Source: Gordionus sp. m RMFG-2023
Lineage: Eukaryota > Nematomorpha > Gordioida > Chordodea > Parachordodidae
Reading direction: 5' to 3'
NCBI RefSeq assembly: GCF_954871325.1
Contig: NC_088775.1
Location: 47,717,561-47,781,560 of the forward strand
DNA length: 64,000 nucleotides
Positions 11,207 through 24,131 of this stretch are shown in pieces (within the stretch, counting starts at the first letter, position 1; every line of letters starts with the position of its first letter). The notes beneath the pieces are model-generated. The model was given only the letters and a program-made list of their open reading frames with translations, was not told the DNA's origin and did not search any database. Made by a program: the position numbers and the translations under genes.

Positions 11207-14071
11207 TAATGAATTATTATAAAATAATTGTGCTAACCACACCTTTCCCTCTCCATATTTCTCCCTTTTCAACCATCCCTTAACTATTCCCACCATCCGT
11301 TCTGCTTGACCATTTGAGCGGGGATAATTAGGTGGAGACATAAAATGTATTATTCCTAACCTCTCACAGAATTCTTTGAATCCTTTACCCTAAGTAGGAC
11401 CTCCATCAGAAACAATCGTTTCAATAATCCCATAATAAACTTTCTATCCAACTCAAAGAAATCGACATGTACCCTCTCACCAGACCTCTGAGCCTTCTCC
11501 CATCTATCTCTCTTATTCCTACCCGGCACAGCTTTCCACTCATTACACGTTTCACACTTATGCACTAACCCTACAATCTCCGCATTAATACTGGGCCACC
11601 ATATATACTCTCTCGCATCTTTCTTCATTTTACTCACCCCCTGATGCCCCATATGCAACATTTCCAATACAAACTCTCTCAAAGACATCGGTATGACCAT
11701 CCGATACCCTCTTACTACATTCCCATCCACCAAACTTAAATCTTCCTTCAATAACTCATACCTCCTATCTCTTATATCACATTCACACTCCCCCTTTAAA
11801 CTGCTCACCACTCTACTTAATTCCATGTCCTGTTTCGTTGCCTCCACTAACTCACCCCACTTCACATAATCTTTCTCTCTCTTAACCCCTATTACATTTA
11901 TCTTCTCCTCTCTACCGTCCCCATCTCCTACCATTGACTCTCCCACACATAGCCCGGACATAACATCAGGCATAAAATTCTCCTTCCCTTTCCTATACCG
12001 CAATTCCATGTTAAATGACCAAACTAATAACAACCATTGCTGCAAACGTTCTGATAACAACAATTCCCAGTTGTCCTTCTTAATTAACCCCACCAACGCT
12101 TATGATCAGTGTATGCTACAAAACTTCTGCCTTTTAAATATTCTCTACATTTTATTAACCCTATCTTTAACACTAATGCCTCTTTCTCTATGACGGAATA
12201 ATTCCTTTCTGCTTTACTTAGAGCTCTTGAAAAATACAATATTGGTCGTTCCCTCCACTCTATTATATGCAACAATACCCCTCCAACCCCCTCATTAGAA
12301 GCATCCGCGGTTAATATTACCTCATATTCTTCATTAAAACTCACCAGTAAGAGACTCTTACTAACTCTTGCTTCAAATTTTGAAAACTCCTTTCCTGCCT
12401 ATCTCCCCAGTCAAACTTACTATTCTTCTTAATTAACTCATACAATGGGATCGCCACCCTCGTAAAATCTTCAATAAAACGATGATGATAATTAATCATC
12501 CCCAGAAATGACTGCAACTCCAATTTGTTTTTCGGCACTCGCATCTTCAATATACTATCAACATTCATATTCATGGGTCTAATTTCATATTTTCTTATAT
12601 CATGTCTTAAATATTCTATCTCTTATACTCCAAAGATACTTTTCCTTACATTAGCTCTTAACCATTTCTCTAAAATCCTTGCTAAAGCTATTCTCAATCT
12701 ATTATTATATTCTTCCCTTGTTTTGCCCACTATCAACACATCATATAAATAATAAAATATCCCTTGGATTCTAGCAAACACTTCCGACATGGTCTTCTGA
12801 AACACCTGGGCCGATAAATTTAATCCAAAAGGTAATCGCAAAAAATTAAATAACCCCTTCGGTGTATTAATCGTTAACTTATCATTCATTTCCTTATTCA
12901 CCTTTAATTGCAAATAGGCATTACTAAAATCCACCTTTGAAAACCATCTAACCCCTCCCAAACTATCTAGGATTTCCTCTACCCTTGGCAAAGGATATCT
13001 CACCTCAACTAAACCCGGATTCTAATTTATCCTAAAATCAGCACACAAACGTAACTTACCATCTGCCTTACGAACAGGTACTAATGGAGTAGCCCACTCA
13101 CTATGTACCACAGGTATTATTATCCCTTCCTCTTTCCACCTATTTAACTCGTTATTAATCTCCTTGCGCCATTGAAAAGGAATTCTACTTGAAGGTAAAA
13201 ATCTAGGCTTGTAATCCTTCTTTATATTCATACTAACTTCAAAATCTTTCATCCCTAACCCTTTCTCAAATATTATCTTATACTTCTCCAAAATCTCCTT
13301 TATTTCCCTCTCAAACATTCCATCCCCTTCTCTACTCTCCGGCCTTATATCATCCATCATCAATCCATTTTCCCCTTCCTTCTGCATTACTTGAACCTCC
13401 TCTACCATCTCCTTCTTACTCATCTCTTTCTCAATCCCCTTAAATTCACCCCACCAATTATACAATGGCCCTACCCACCATAAATTATCCCACCCCAAAA
13501 TAATCTTCTCCAATTTATCTACTATACAAAATCGAATAACACTATTAACCCCTGGTATTTGCATTGTCAACTCTCCCCTACTTTCAACTGTCTTCCCATT
13601 CAATAGATACAACACCTTATCTAATTTCTCTAACTTCTTCTCCTGCCAATACTTCAACATATCCCCTATTGCCATTAAACTCACTGTCGCTCCAGTATCA
13701 ATTAAAAATTCTACCTGAATCCCTTCCATGTTTAAAACCCCATGTGGACATCTACTAATTTTCTCCCCAACCCCGGATCTTACATTTGACCCCTCCCCAA
13801 CCACCCTTTCTGTCTCACCCACCTGACCCCTCTGTTTGGACTCCCCTTGTGGACTCAAAAATAACCCATGCAACTTACTCCCCCCAGTCAAATTACTAAT
13901 GGACTTTAGACCCCGGACTATGCCCCTAGGACTCAATACTTTCTCCAAGACTTTGGACTCCTCAACAAGACTTAACTTCTTCCAACCCTTCCCCATTTTA
14001 ACCCTCCTTCCTCCCTTACTTTCCGTGTCTCTATAGATTCTCTTGATACCCCAATCATCACATCTACACAA
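11156..14071 (-). pseudogene. Ty3/gypsy pol: protease, RT, RNase H, integrase
   Basis: On the - strand the parts come in standard Ty3/gypsy order. Near 13.7 kb is an aspartic protease with VEFLIDTGATVSLM. From about 13.1 to 12.5 kb is reverse transcriptase: CADFRIN, YPLPRVEEILDSLGG, WFSKVDFSNAYLQ, LPFGLNLSAQVFQ, then the ...FLGMINYHHRFIEDF connection. Near 12.3-12.1 kb is RNase H (LTADASNEGVGGVLLH, RALSKAERNYS, YTDHK). From about 11.9 to 11.16 kb is integrase, with the HHCC zinc region (MLHMGHQGVSKMKKDA, CETCNEWKA) and the end motif SPPNYPRSNGQAERMV. It is broken, with about five interruptions. It points against the element's LTRs. Confidence 0.9.
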
Positions 14072-14317
14072 TTATCACCAATCTCACTTAAACACCCCCA
14101 TATATATATATAAAACTAGAGACAAAATAATCCCTATTTAACAATACATGTAAAATATTCCAATGAAAATTATACATATTATAAAAATTAATAAAATATA
14201 AAAATTTAATCAAAATCATCCTAAAAACACTACTCACATTAAGATAATTTTTATAAATATTAATATATATATCTACTTTCCAAATAATACTAATAATTTT
14301 ATTATTAAATATATATC

Positions 14318-14366
14318 TATATAAATTTAATCTATAAACTATTAAATCATTTAATTTACTCCTTTT
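14318..14366 (-). repeat. Junction segment, inverted copy
   Basis: Reverse complement of the segment at 10961-11003 with small differences. It lies upstream of the pol start on the pol strand. It supports the view that this block was once joined to the gag end in the other orientation. Confidence 0.7.
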
Positions 14367-14414
14367 AGTATTAATATGTATAATGTAAAAAAAAAAGAAA
14401 AGAAGATAATATTT

Positions 14415-14617
14415 ATTTAATGTTAATGAGTGATTGAAAAAATATAAATATTCTTAGAAAATTTATTTGGTGGTAACCAATTAGAATATGGTGTTTTTAA
14501 ATATTTTTTTGGAATGGATGTAGCAAGAAATGATTATATATTTATGTATAGTTTGTGAAAATAATGTTATATGTATAAAATAATTGATATTGGTATTGTC
14601 AAGATGTTGTTTTGTTT
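14415..14617 (+). repeat. 203-bp direct repeat, right copy
   Basis: Same orientation and length as the copy at 11004-11206, with few differences. Together they delimit a 3.2-kb block (11207-14414) containing pol. Confidence 0.9.
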
Positions 14618-14820
14618 GAAATTTAAAAAAGAAAAAGAGAAAATATGGTTAAAGAAAAAAAAAGAAAATGAAAAAAAAAAAGAAAAATAAAAGAAAGGAA
14701 AAAAAGGAATAAAAAGAAAATTAAAAAAAAAATTAAAAATTAAAAAAGGAAAAAGGAAAGAGTTTTTTTTAAAAAAAAATTTTAATGAAAAAGGAAGGAT
14801 ATAGAAAGGTAATTTGGTGT
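14618..14820 (+). repeat. Purine-rich low-complexity tract
   Basis: About 200 bp composed mainly of A and G (AAAAAGAAAA-like) inside the LTR element, leading into the G/T/A-rich stretch before the minisatellite. Confidence 0.8.
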
Positions 14821-15179
14821 TAGATGATTAATGGGTAATATCCAGATGGGAGGTGAAATTATCTGTTGAGATTGGAGGATGAGTAATGAGGAAAGTACAA
14901 TGATAATGATACAAAGAAAGGATTAAATGGAAGAGATGGAGAAGGTTGTGAATGAGACAAGATGGATAATGATTTGGAAGACAATGGTGATAGATGTGGG
15001 TGAGGAAGAATGGTAATGGGCAAATGAGTAACAATGGTAATGGTCTATTTGAATGAGATTTAGCAATGGTTAAATTTGATTTGTCATTGGTCTAGTTTGA
15101 TTTGTCATTGGTCTAGTTTGATTTGCAATGGTCAAGTTTGATTTGTGGATTTGATTTGCAAGAGCTAGGATGGTGATGG

Positions 15180-17240
15180 GAATGGGATTTGGATAATGAT
15201 GAATGGTAATGGGCAAAAGGCAGATGGGATGATGATGAACTGTAATGGGAAATGGGAGGCAGATGGGATTTGGTCGAATGAATGGAATGGTATGTTGTTA
15301 GACAAATGATTGGATTTGGAATGGTATGATGCTGGAGGAAATACATATATATGGATCTTGCAAAGCTGTGGGATTGGGATGATGATGAATGGTAATGGGC
15401 AAATGGGAGGCAGATGGGATTTGGTTGAATGAATGGAATGGTTTGTTGTTAGACGAATGATTGGAATGGTATGATGCTGGAGGAAATACATATATATGGA
15501 TCTTGCAATGATATGGGATTGCAATGATGATGAATGGTTATGGGCAAATGGGAGGCAGATGGGATTTGGTTGAATGAATGGAATGGTTTGTTGTTAGACA
15601 AATGATTGGAATGGTATGATGCTGGAGGAAAATACATATATGTGGATCTTGCAATTATATAGGATTGGGATGATGATGAATGGTAATGGGCAAATGGGAG
15701 GCAGATGGGATTTGGTCGAATGAATGGAATGGTATGTTGTTAGACGAATGATTGGATTTGGAATGGTATGATGCTGGAGGAAATACATATATATGGATCT
15801 TGCAATCCTGTGGGATTGGGATGATGATGAATGGTAATGGGCAAATGGGAGGCAGATGGGATTTGGTTGAATGAATGGAATGGTTTGTTGTTAGACGAAT
15901 GATTGGAATGGTATGATGCTGGAGGAAAATACATATATATGGATCTTGCAATTATATAGGATTGGGATGATGATGAATGGTAATGGGCAAATGGGAGGCA
16001 GATGGGATTTGGTCGAATGAATGGAATGGTTTGTTGTTAGACGAATGATTGGAATGGTATGATGCTGGAGGAAATACATATATATGGATCTTGCAATGAT
16101 ATGGGATTGCAATGATGATGAATGGTTATGGGCAAATGGGAGGCAGATGGGATTTGGTTGAATGAATGGAATGGTTTGTTGTTAGACAAATGATTGGAAT
16201 GGTATGATGCTGGAGGAAAATACATATATGTGGATCTTGCAATTATATAGGATTGGGATGATGATGAATGGTAATGGGCAAATGGGAGGCAGATGGGATT
16301 TGGTTGAATGAATGGAATGGTTTGTTGTTAGACGAATGATTGGAATGGTATGATGCTGGAGGAAATACATATATATGGATCTTGCAATGATATGGGATTG
16401 CAATGATGATGAATGGTTATGGGCAAATGGGAGGCAGATGGGATTTGGTTGAATGAATGGAATGGTTTGTTGTTAGACAAATGATTGGAATGGTATGATG
16501 CTGGAGGAAAATACATATATGTGGATCTTGCAATTATATAGGATTGGGATGATGATGAATGGTAATGGGCAAATGGGAGGCAGATGGGATTTGGTCGAAT
16601 GAATGGAATGGTATGTTGTTAGACGAATGATTGGATTTGGAATGGTATGATGCTGGAGGAAATACATATATATGGATCTTGCAATCCTGTGGGATTGGGA
16701 TGATGATGAATGGTAATGGGCAAATGGGAGGCAGATGGGATTTGGTCGAATGAATGGAATGGTATATTGTTGGTCTAATGATTGGAATGGTATGATGCTG
16801 GAGGAAATACATATATATGGATCTTGCAATGATATGGGATTGGAATGATGATGAATGGTTATGGGCAAATGGGAGGCAGATGGGATTTGGTTGAATGAAT
16901 GGAATGGTTTGTTGTTAGACGAATGATTGGAATGGTATGATGCTGGAGGAAAATACATATATATGGATCTTGCAATTATATAGGATTGGGATGATGATGA
17001 ATGGTAATGGGCAAATGGGAGGCAGATGGGATTTGGTCGAATGAATGGAATGGTATGTTGTTAGACGAATGATTGGATTTGGAATGGTATGATGCTGGAG
17101 GAAATACATATGGATCTTGCAATCCTGTGGGATTGGGATGATGATGAATGGTAATGGGCAAATGGGAGGCAGATGGGATTTGGTCGAATGAATGGAATGG
17201 TATATTGTTAGACTAATGATTGGAATGGTGTGATGCTGGA
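15180..17240 (+). repeat. 146-bp minisatellite inside the LTR element
   Basis: About 14 tandem units of 143-150 bp. Each holds GGGATGATGATGAATGG, GGGCAAATGGGAGGCAGATG, GAATGGTATGATGCTGGAGG and ACATATATATGGATCTTGC. Alternate units match best, giving a 291-bp dimer most obvious at 15.9-16.5 kb. The - strand has long stop-free frames of 61-161 codons rich in H, I, P and S that repeat with the array. I treat them as a by-product because they have no family resemblance. The array ends about 50 bp before the polypurine tract. Confidence 0.95.
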
Positions 17241-17277
17241 GGGTGAGTATGAGATGGAAAAATGAAAAAGTGTTTGT

Positions 17278-17289
17278 AAAGGGGGGAAG
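17278..17289 (+). promoter_or_regulatory. Polypurine tract of the LTR element
   Basis: AAAGGGGGGAAG lies immediately upstream of the 3' LTR, the usual place for plus-strand priming. It fixes the element's orientation as +. Confidence 0.85.
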
Positions 17290-17465
17290 TGTCGGGATGA
17301 CGTCAAAGAAATGATGGGCTGTCAATTATTATTATGACGTTGAAGAAGTGATGGGCTGTCAATTATTATTAATATATAGTTTTATATAGAAATACATACA
17401 TGTGAATCTTATTCATTAAATACAAGATATTCTTATTCGTAGTTATATTTGATAGAATCTTTACA
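17290..17465 (+). repeat. 3' LTR
   Basis: Starts TGTCGGGATGACG and ends TCTTTACA, followed by the target duplication GTTTA. Differs from the 5' LTR by a handful of substitutions and by lacking one 44-bp doubling. Confidence 0.9.
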
Positions 17466-18248
17466 GTTTATATTTGTATTTTTTGTAAAATGTTTATTTT
17501 CATTATTATATTTATTATATGAATTTTAATAGAAAAGAAAATGCGATATGATAACGAATAAAATAAAAATATATTTCAAGAATTACTTCTATTAATACAT
17601 TTCATTTTTATTCTTAACAACGTAGTTTTGTAAAATCAAATAAGTATACAGCATCTTAGCAGATTTACTAAAAATATTACATAATATTTTTCTAATAATA
17701 TGGATTGCATAAAAAATATAATTCTTCTAATTAGAAAATTATAAAATAAATCATAATATTTTGTTGAACAATATTCCTGAAGTATAAATAATTATTCATC
17801 TTCAATCTAGAAATCTTAACTTGATGATAATTATACAGATCATAAATAATTTAATCAAAAGATTTCAAAAATATTTACTACATAAATTGAAGAACAAATT
17901 ATAATATTTTGTTGAATCATATTCCTGAAATAACAATAATTATTTATTTCTTCAGTCTAGAAATCTTAACCTGATGATAATGATAGCAGATCCTAAAATT
18001 TAATAATCATAAAGAATTTATGCAAAAGATTATAAAAATATTTAGCCAAATCTTAGAAAACAATCAAATATTATTTTAAACTTGATTTCGAATTTTCTTT
18101 TTTTTTTAACGATGATTGAATGAAACAGTTTGTTAAAGTTTTCGATATTAACCTGGTTTACCGAATTAAAACTTGTTTAACTCCCTCTATAATTCGATGA
18201 GATTTCCTCATTTCGCAAAAGCAAATTTTAACATTGAAGCGATTCATC
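17466..18248 (+). promoter_or_regulatory. Upstream region of ABCE1 with a 148-bp tandem duplication
   Basis: AT-rich sequence before the ABCE1 start. A block beginning ATAATATTTTGTTGAA occurs at 17753 and 17901 (period 148), carrying TCTAGAAATCTTAAC and TGATGATAAT in both copies. No TATA box or initiator can be chosen with confidence in such AT-rich DNA. The promoter presumably lies here because the LTR element ends at 17465, but that is inference. Confidence 0.4.
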
Positions 18249-18354
18249 ATGCCAGAAACCAAAATGATACGTATAGCTATTGTAAATAAAGATAGATGCA
18301 AACCTAAAAAATGTCGCCAAGAATGCAAAAGATCTTGCCCAGTTAATAAAATGG
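18249..18354 (+). CDS. ABCE1: ABCE1 exon 1: start and first Fe-S ligands
   Basis: Begins ATG at 18249 ([17 protein letters not shown]). It holds the first cluster motif C-x4-C-x3-C-x3-C-P at residues 17-31. It ends in phase 1 before donor GTGAAT. The start matches the family N-terminus in position and length, so no upstream exon is needed. Confidence 0.95.
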
Positions 18355-18405
18355 GTGAATTTTTTATATTTTCTTGAAATTATAATTAATCTTTTTGATA
18401 AATAG

Positions 18406-18589
18406 GTAAACTATGCATTGAAGTCACACCATTGTCCAAAATTGCTAATATTTCGGAAGAACTTTGTATTGGATGTGGGATATGTGTCAAAAAATGCCCA
18501 TTTGAAGCTATAACTATTATAAATCTTCCCAGTGATTTAGAAAAAGATACTACTCATAGATACTCTGCTAATTCATTTAAATTGCACAG
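18406..18589 (+). CDS. ABCE1: ABCE1 exon 2: second Fe-S cluster
   Basis: Follows a 51-bp intron ending AATAG. Reads [20 protein letters not shown], then C-x2-C-x2-C-x3-C-P (C56-C66), then [12 protein letters not shown]. The family has C where this has S in HRY(C/S)A; that residue is not a cluster ligand. Ends in phase 2 at donor GTATAT. Confidence 0.95.
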
Positions 18590-18806
18590 GTATATTTTAA
18601 TAAAGTTTATAGACATAAAATGGTTCTTCATTATTTTAATCAGAAATATTGTTTAAATATATAACAATATTTTATTTTTTCTCATTGTTCTGAATTACAT
18701 TTATAAATCATTAACTTAATGCTATTATTTCTAAATAAACATAATGTTGGAAAAGTAATGGTATTGTTAAATTTGCTTTAAGTTTCCCTTTAACATTCTC
18801 TTATGA

Positions 18807-20281
<1,475 letters not shown>

Positions 20282-20600
20282 TCTCTTGCAATTACCCTCA
20301 CATTTGTTATTGCCTCTATCGCTTCTCCTTACCATTAAATAATCCACTAAATTGCATCCCCGAATTCATAAATCTCCATTCTTTCGACCTTTCTTGAAGA
20401 GTATGTTCCATGCAAACATTTATATGGTCTAATAGCCTCTCCTTCAACATTTTGTAAAAAACGAACTCTTTCTTCATACAATTGCCTCCCCATTTGGCAC
20501 GCCTGATATGATTTCTAGTATTTTATCACAAAATATATCCTTCTCTTCCTCTTTTGCCGACTTTAGTTGCATAAGCTTAATATTGAATGTGAATGTAATA
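20282..20600 (-). mobile_element. RTE-type LINE endonuclease fragment
   Basis: The - strand has LQLKSAKEEEKDIF and LEIISGVPNGEAIV, resembling the AYAPQVG-x-EEEK-x-x-FW and GVP-x-G-E segments of the RTE-type AP endonuclease, followed by decayed text. Broken and short. It ends just before the inverted-repeat element at 20630. Confidence 0.5.
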
Positions 20601-21060
20601 TGAGGCTTAAATTAAAGGCTCCATGTCAATTCAGCGAAACTTTTATCACGAAATACTTTTTCGCGAATGAATTTTATCGCTAATACTTTTCCACGAAGAC
20701 AATATCGCGAATTTTTTTATAGCAAAACCTATAAAGCGAATACATTGCAGTGAAACTTTTATCGCGAATCAATAATCGCGAAAATTTTATAACGAAGTCA
20801 TTATCGCGAACACTATATAGCGAATATATCACAAAGATATTATAACGAATTTAATATCACGAGGTCAATATCGCAATAATTATTTAGTCTTGTTAATTAG
20901 TCTAATTCAAATCGACTAAAAACTTTAGCCACTAAATTAGTCGATATTCAGCTTAAGTTGATCCATTTAGTTGGCCGAACCATTTGGTAGGCTTAGTTGA
21001 CCCATAGTCAACAATTTTAAGGCCGAACTTGCATTACTATATACTCGGGGTAAAAATTAA

Positions 21061-22330
21061 ATTGTAAACATGGTAAATTGAGATATCAGTGAAGATGAAC
21101 CATAGAAAAGTGACATATTTTTTAAGTTATTTTGACGCAAATGACTAAAAATATATATAATAACATGCCAATAGTATTTTAGCGAAGATGTATTTTAGAA
21201 AAGTGACAATTGTCATAATCATTATTTTTAAACTTTGAATTTTTTTGAAGCAAATAGATAAAAAAAATGAATTGTAAACATGTTAAATTGATATTTTAGG
21301 GAATTTGAACCATAGAAAAGTAACAATTGTCATAACCCTTATTTTTAACTTTTTAAAATTTTTTTGAAGCAAATGGGTAAAAATATAAATTGTAAACATG
21401 TTAAATTAAAATTTAAATGAGGATGTATCATAAAAAGTAACAATTGTCATAATCGTCATTTTTAAATTTTTTTTTGAATCCAATGGGTAAAAATATAAAT
21501 TGTAAACATGATAGATTAAAATTTAAATGAGGATGTACCATCAAAATTGTCATTGTCATAATCCTTATTTTTTAACTTTTTAGAATTTTTTTGAAGCAAA
21601 TGGGTAATAATATTTGTAAACTTATTAAATTAAAATTAAATTAGGATGTATAATAAAAAAATTACAATTCGTTATTTTTAAACTTTTTTGAATTTTTTTG
21701 AAGCAAATGGGTGAAATTATAAATTGTAAATATGTCAAATTAAAATTTAAATGAAGATGTACTATAGAAAGGTGACAATTGTCATGATCGTTATTTTTAA
21801 ATTTTTTTGAAGCAAGGTAAAATTATAAATTGTAATAAATTTAAATGAGAATATACCATAGAAAAGTGACAATTGTCATAATCGTTAATTTTAAATTTTT
21901 GTAGTAAATGGGTAAAAATATAAACTGTAAACATGTTAAATTAAGATGCCCCATAGAAATGTGACAAATGTCATAATCGTTATTTTTAAACTTTTTGAAT
22001 TTATTTTTTAGAAAATTGGCAAAAAAATAAATTGTAAACATGTTAAATTGCGATTTTAGTGAAAATGAATCATAGAAAATGACAATCATATTCATTATTT
22101 TTCAATTATTTTGGAGATTTTGAAGCAAATGGGTAAAAATATAAATTTTAAGCATGTTAAATTAAAATTTCTGTGCAGATGAACCATTGAAAAATGACAA
22201 TTGTAATATTCATTATTTTAAAGCAAATAGGTAAAAATATAAATTGTGAGCATTTAAATTAAAATTTCAGTAAGGATGAAAAAGAAAAGTGACAATTTCC
22301 ATATTCGCTATTACTTTAAGTTATTATACC
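21061..22330 (+). repeat. Tandem array, GACAATTGTC unit (+ orientation)
   Basis: About eleven degraded units of 95-120 bp: TGACAATTGTCATAATCGTT, then a T-rich stretch, GAAGCAAATGGGTAAAAATA, TAAATTGTAAACATGTTAAA, and ATGTACCATAGAAAAG. The palindrome GACAATTGTC is the best-kept part. Its inverted partner lies at 24059-26220. Confidence 0.85.
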
Positions 22331-24058
22331 ATGCAGATCTTACATAAATATTATTAAAAACTACCACTCTAGACTATAGTATATCATTATCAATTAGGAG
22401 AAATTGGTGCTTTAACTTTTTGATTTAAAAATCAAAAAATTTGTGATAAAATTACTGTTCACAAAAATATATGAGTGGGAGCCCCCATCATTAAGCCATA
22501 ATTTCATTATGCTAAATAATTGTTGACTCAATACCCCATACCCTCTAAGCTCAACAAATTGTAAATATTTAAAAAAAAATATAAAATCAATAATTTTGAA
22601 GTTTGATAGATATATTCCTTATATACAAAATCTTTAACTAGGTCAAATTACATCCAGGGTTCTTTTATTACCAAGTATACCTTCCAAAAATACGAATCGA
22701 ATATTTATATTTTTATTAAAGAGTACAAATTGATTTGTTAGTATTTCATTTATAATATTGTAGGTTTAATAAATTAATATTTTATTTTTAATTCTAAAAA
22801 ATAAAACTGTAAAAATAAATGATATGTGGCGCCATACATATATAACCAAAAGCATAAATAAATTAAATTCACATATTTTAAATTTTTTTTATAAAATATT
22901 ATGATTTGTTATTTAAATCAAAAAATTAATATATTTTAAAAAATTAAATATTATTTTGTAAAAATATGATTAGGGAAAGCCGGGGTTATATAAGTGCTAT
23001 AAAAAAATAATAGATTAGCAAGTTCTCTAAGGTAGGAATTAATATTTAAGAAAAAAATAATTTTAGTTTTTTATTTATAAAATTTAAAAAAATGAAAATT
23101 TAAGAAATAAGAAAAACACCCGGGGTTATTATCCTTAGACGTTGTTTCTCATATCATATTTTTATTTTTAAAAATTTTTGCGTAAAAATATTAGTCCTAC
23201 CTAACTCCTAAGTAAATAAATGAAAATATTGTCAAATTTACCAGGTCATCTATAATTATATATATCACCCAGAAGAAGTGTCACTTAAAACTATAATTTA
23301 CAAAAAATAAGTCAATCATCTATTATCATTCATCCCCCTAGACAATCCAGTAGCCGAATGTTCCATCTTATCGGGCATGCTTTTTGCAGTTTATTTCTTC
23401 CTATAGCACTTTAGAAATAATTTTATTCTAATTCTGTCTATTTGGATATCTGAACATTTTATATACACTAGAAATTTTCCTAATCATAGTTATTAATAGA
23501 GATAATCTAAATGAATTTTTTTTGATTGATAAAATTTTTTTATATTCATAAAAGTGTAAGAAAATAAACTTAAATATTTTGTGAGATAAAATTTAATACA
23601 AAGAAAAATATTTAAATTTTTTAACTTTCTGTTAATATTTAAAATAGAATATAATTTGAAATAGATTACTTTGCGATTAACATATTATGAAAATCTTTTA
23701 TATATTTCGAAAAATGTTTGCTTCGGTGAGGGGGGGGGTGCAATTCCTCCCCTTTCTGGTTTCGCGCATATTATAAGTAAAGTATGATCTTTACCTAATG
23801 ATATTTATATGAGAGAAAACAAAGGCTATTTCAGACTTTTTGATTTAAAGTCTATAAAATTTGTCTTGATTTTAAAATTGATAAATTATATTTTTATTAA
23901 AATTTATTTTGCTGTTTATAACTTATTTGATATGTGAAGAGTTTAATAATTATTTAACCCGCCCGCTCGTCCGTTTTATAAAATTATTTTACTCTCCCGC
24001 TTAAGATGGGCCGGCCTAGGTTAAAAGCTTGCTCCTTTCCTCAAAATAGCTTAAAAAT
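22331..24058. other. Spacer between inverted arrays, with a piggyBac-related piece
   Basis: About 22500-22690 (AGCTCAACAAATTGTAAATA, TTGATAGATATATTCCTTAT, AGGTCAAATTA) resembles 51667-51800 in the piggyBac element at 50448-51848, so it is probably a fragment of that family. About 23725-23775 has a G run and TTTCTGGTTTCGCGC, which looks like a hAT-type end without a partner. The rest is AT-rich with no gene. Confidence 0.5.
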
Positions 24059-24131
24059 TCTGACAATGTCATTTTACTATGATACATCTTCACTAAAATT
24101 TCAATTTAACAAGCTTACACTTTATATTTTT

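Larger units (their letters stand above)
10183..17465 (+). mobile_element. Gypsy-type LTR retrotransposon, 7.3 kb, rearranged
   Basis: LTRs of 220 and 176 bp (10183-10402, 17290-17465) begin TGTCG and end TTTACA. The same 5 bp, GTTTA, flanks both sides (10178-10182, 17466-17470). A primer-binding-site-like TGGTGCCGAAAC follows the left LTR and a polypurine tract precedes the right one, so the element reads on +. A gag zinc-knuckle region is on +, but the pol block (about 11.2-14.1 kb) is on -, between 203-bp direct repeats. A minisatellite fills 15.2-17.2 kb. The LTRs differ at only a handful of aligned positions plus one 44-bp length difference, so it is fairly young. It is broken, with roughly half a dozen interruptions in pol. 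Confidence 0.92.

Noticed and set aside
11004-14617. The 203-bp direct repeats as LTRs of a separate - strand retroelement.
   Set aside because: No TG...CA ends, primer site, polypurine tract or target duplication could be seen for them, and the shared junction segment links the block to the surrounding element. It remains a possible alternative.
15113-17325. Long overlapping - strand open frames rich in H, I, P and S.
   Set aside because: They repeat with the 146-bp minisatellite and overlap in two frames; they lack any domain and exist because the unit has few stops on that strand.
21061-22330. A CRISPR-like array.
   Set aside because: Units are contiguous and diverged without unique spacers, and the DNA is eukaryotic.
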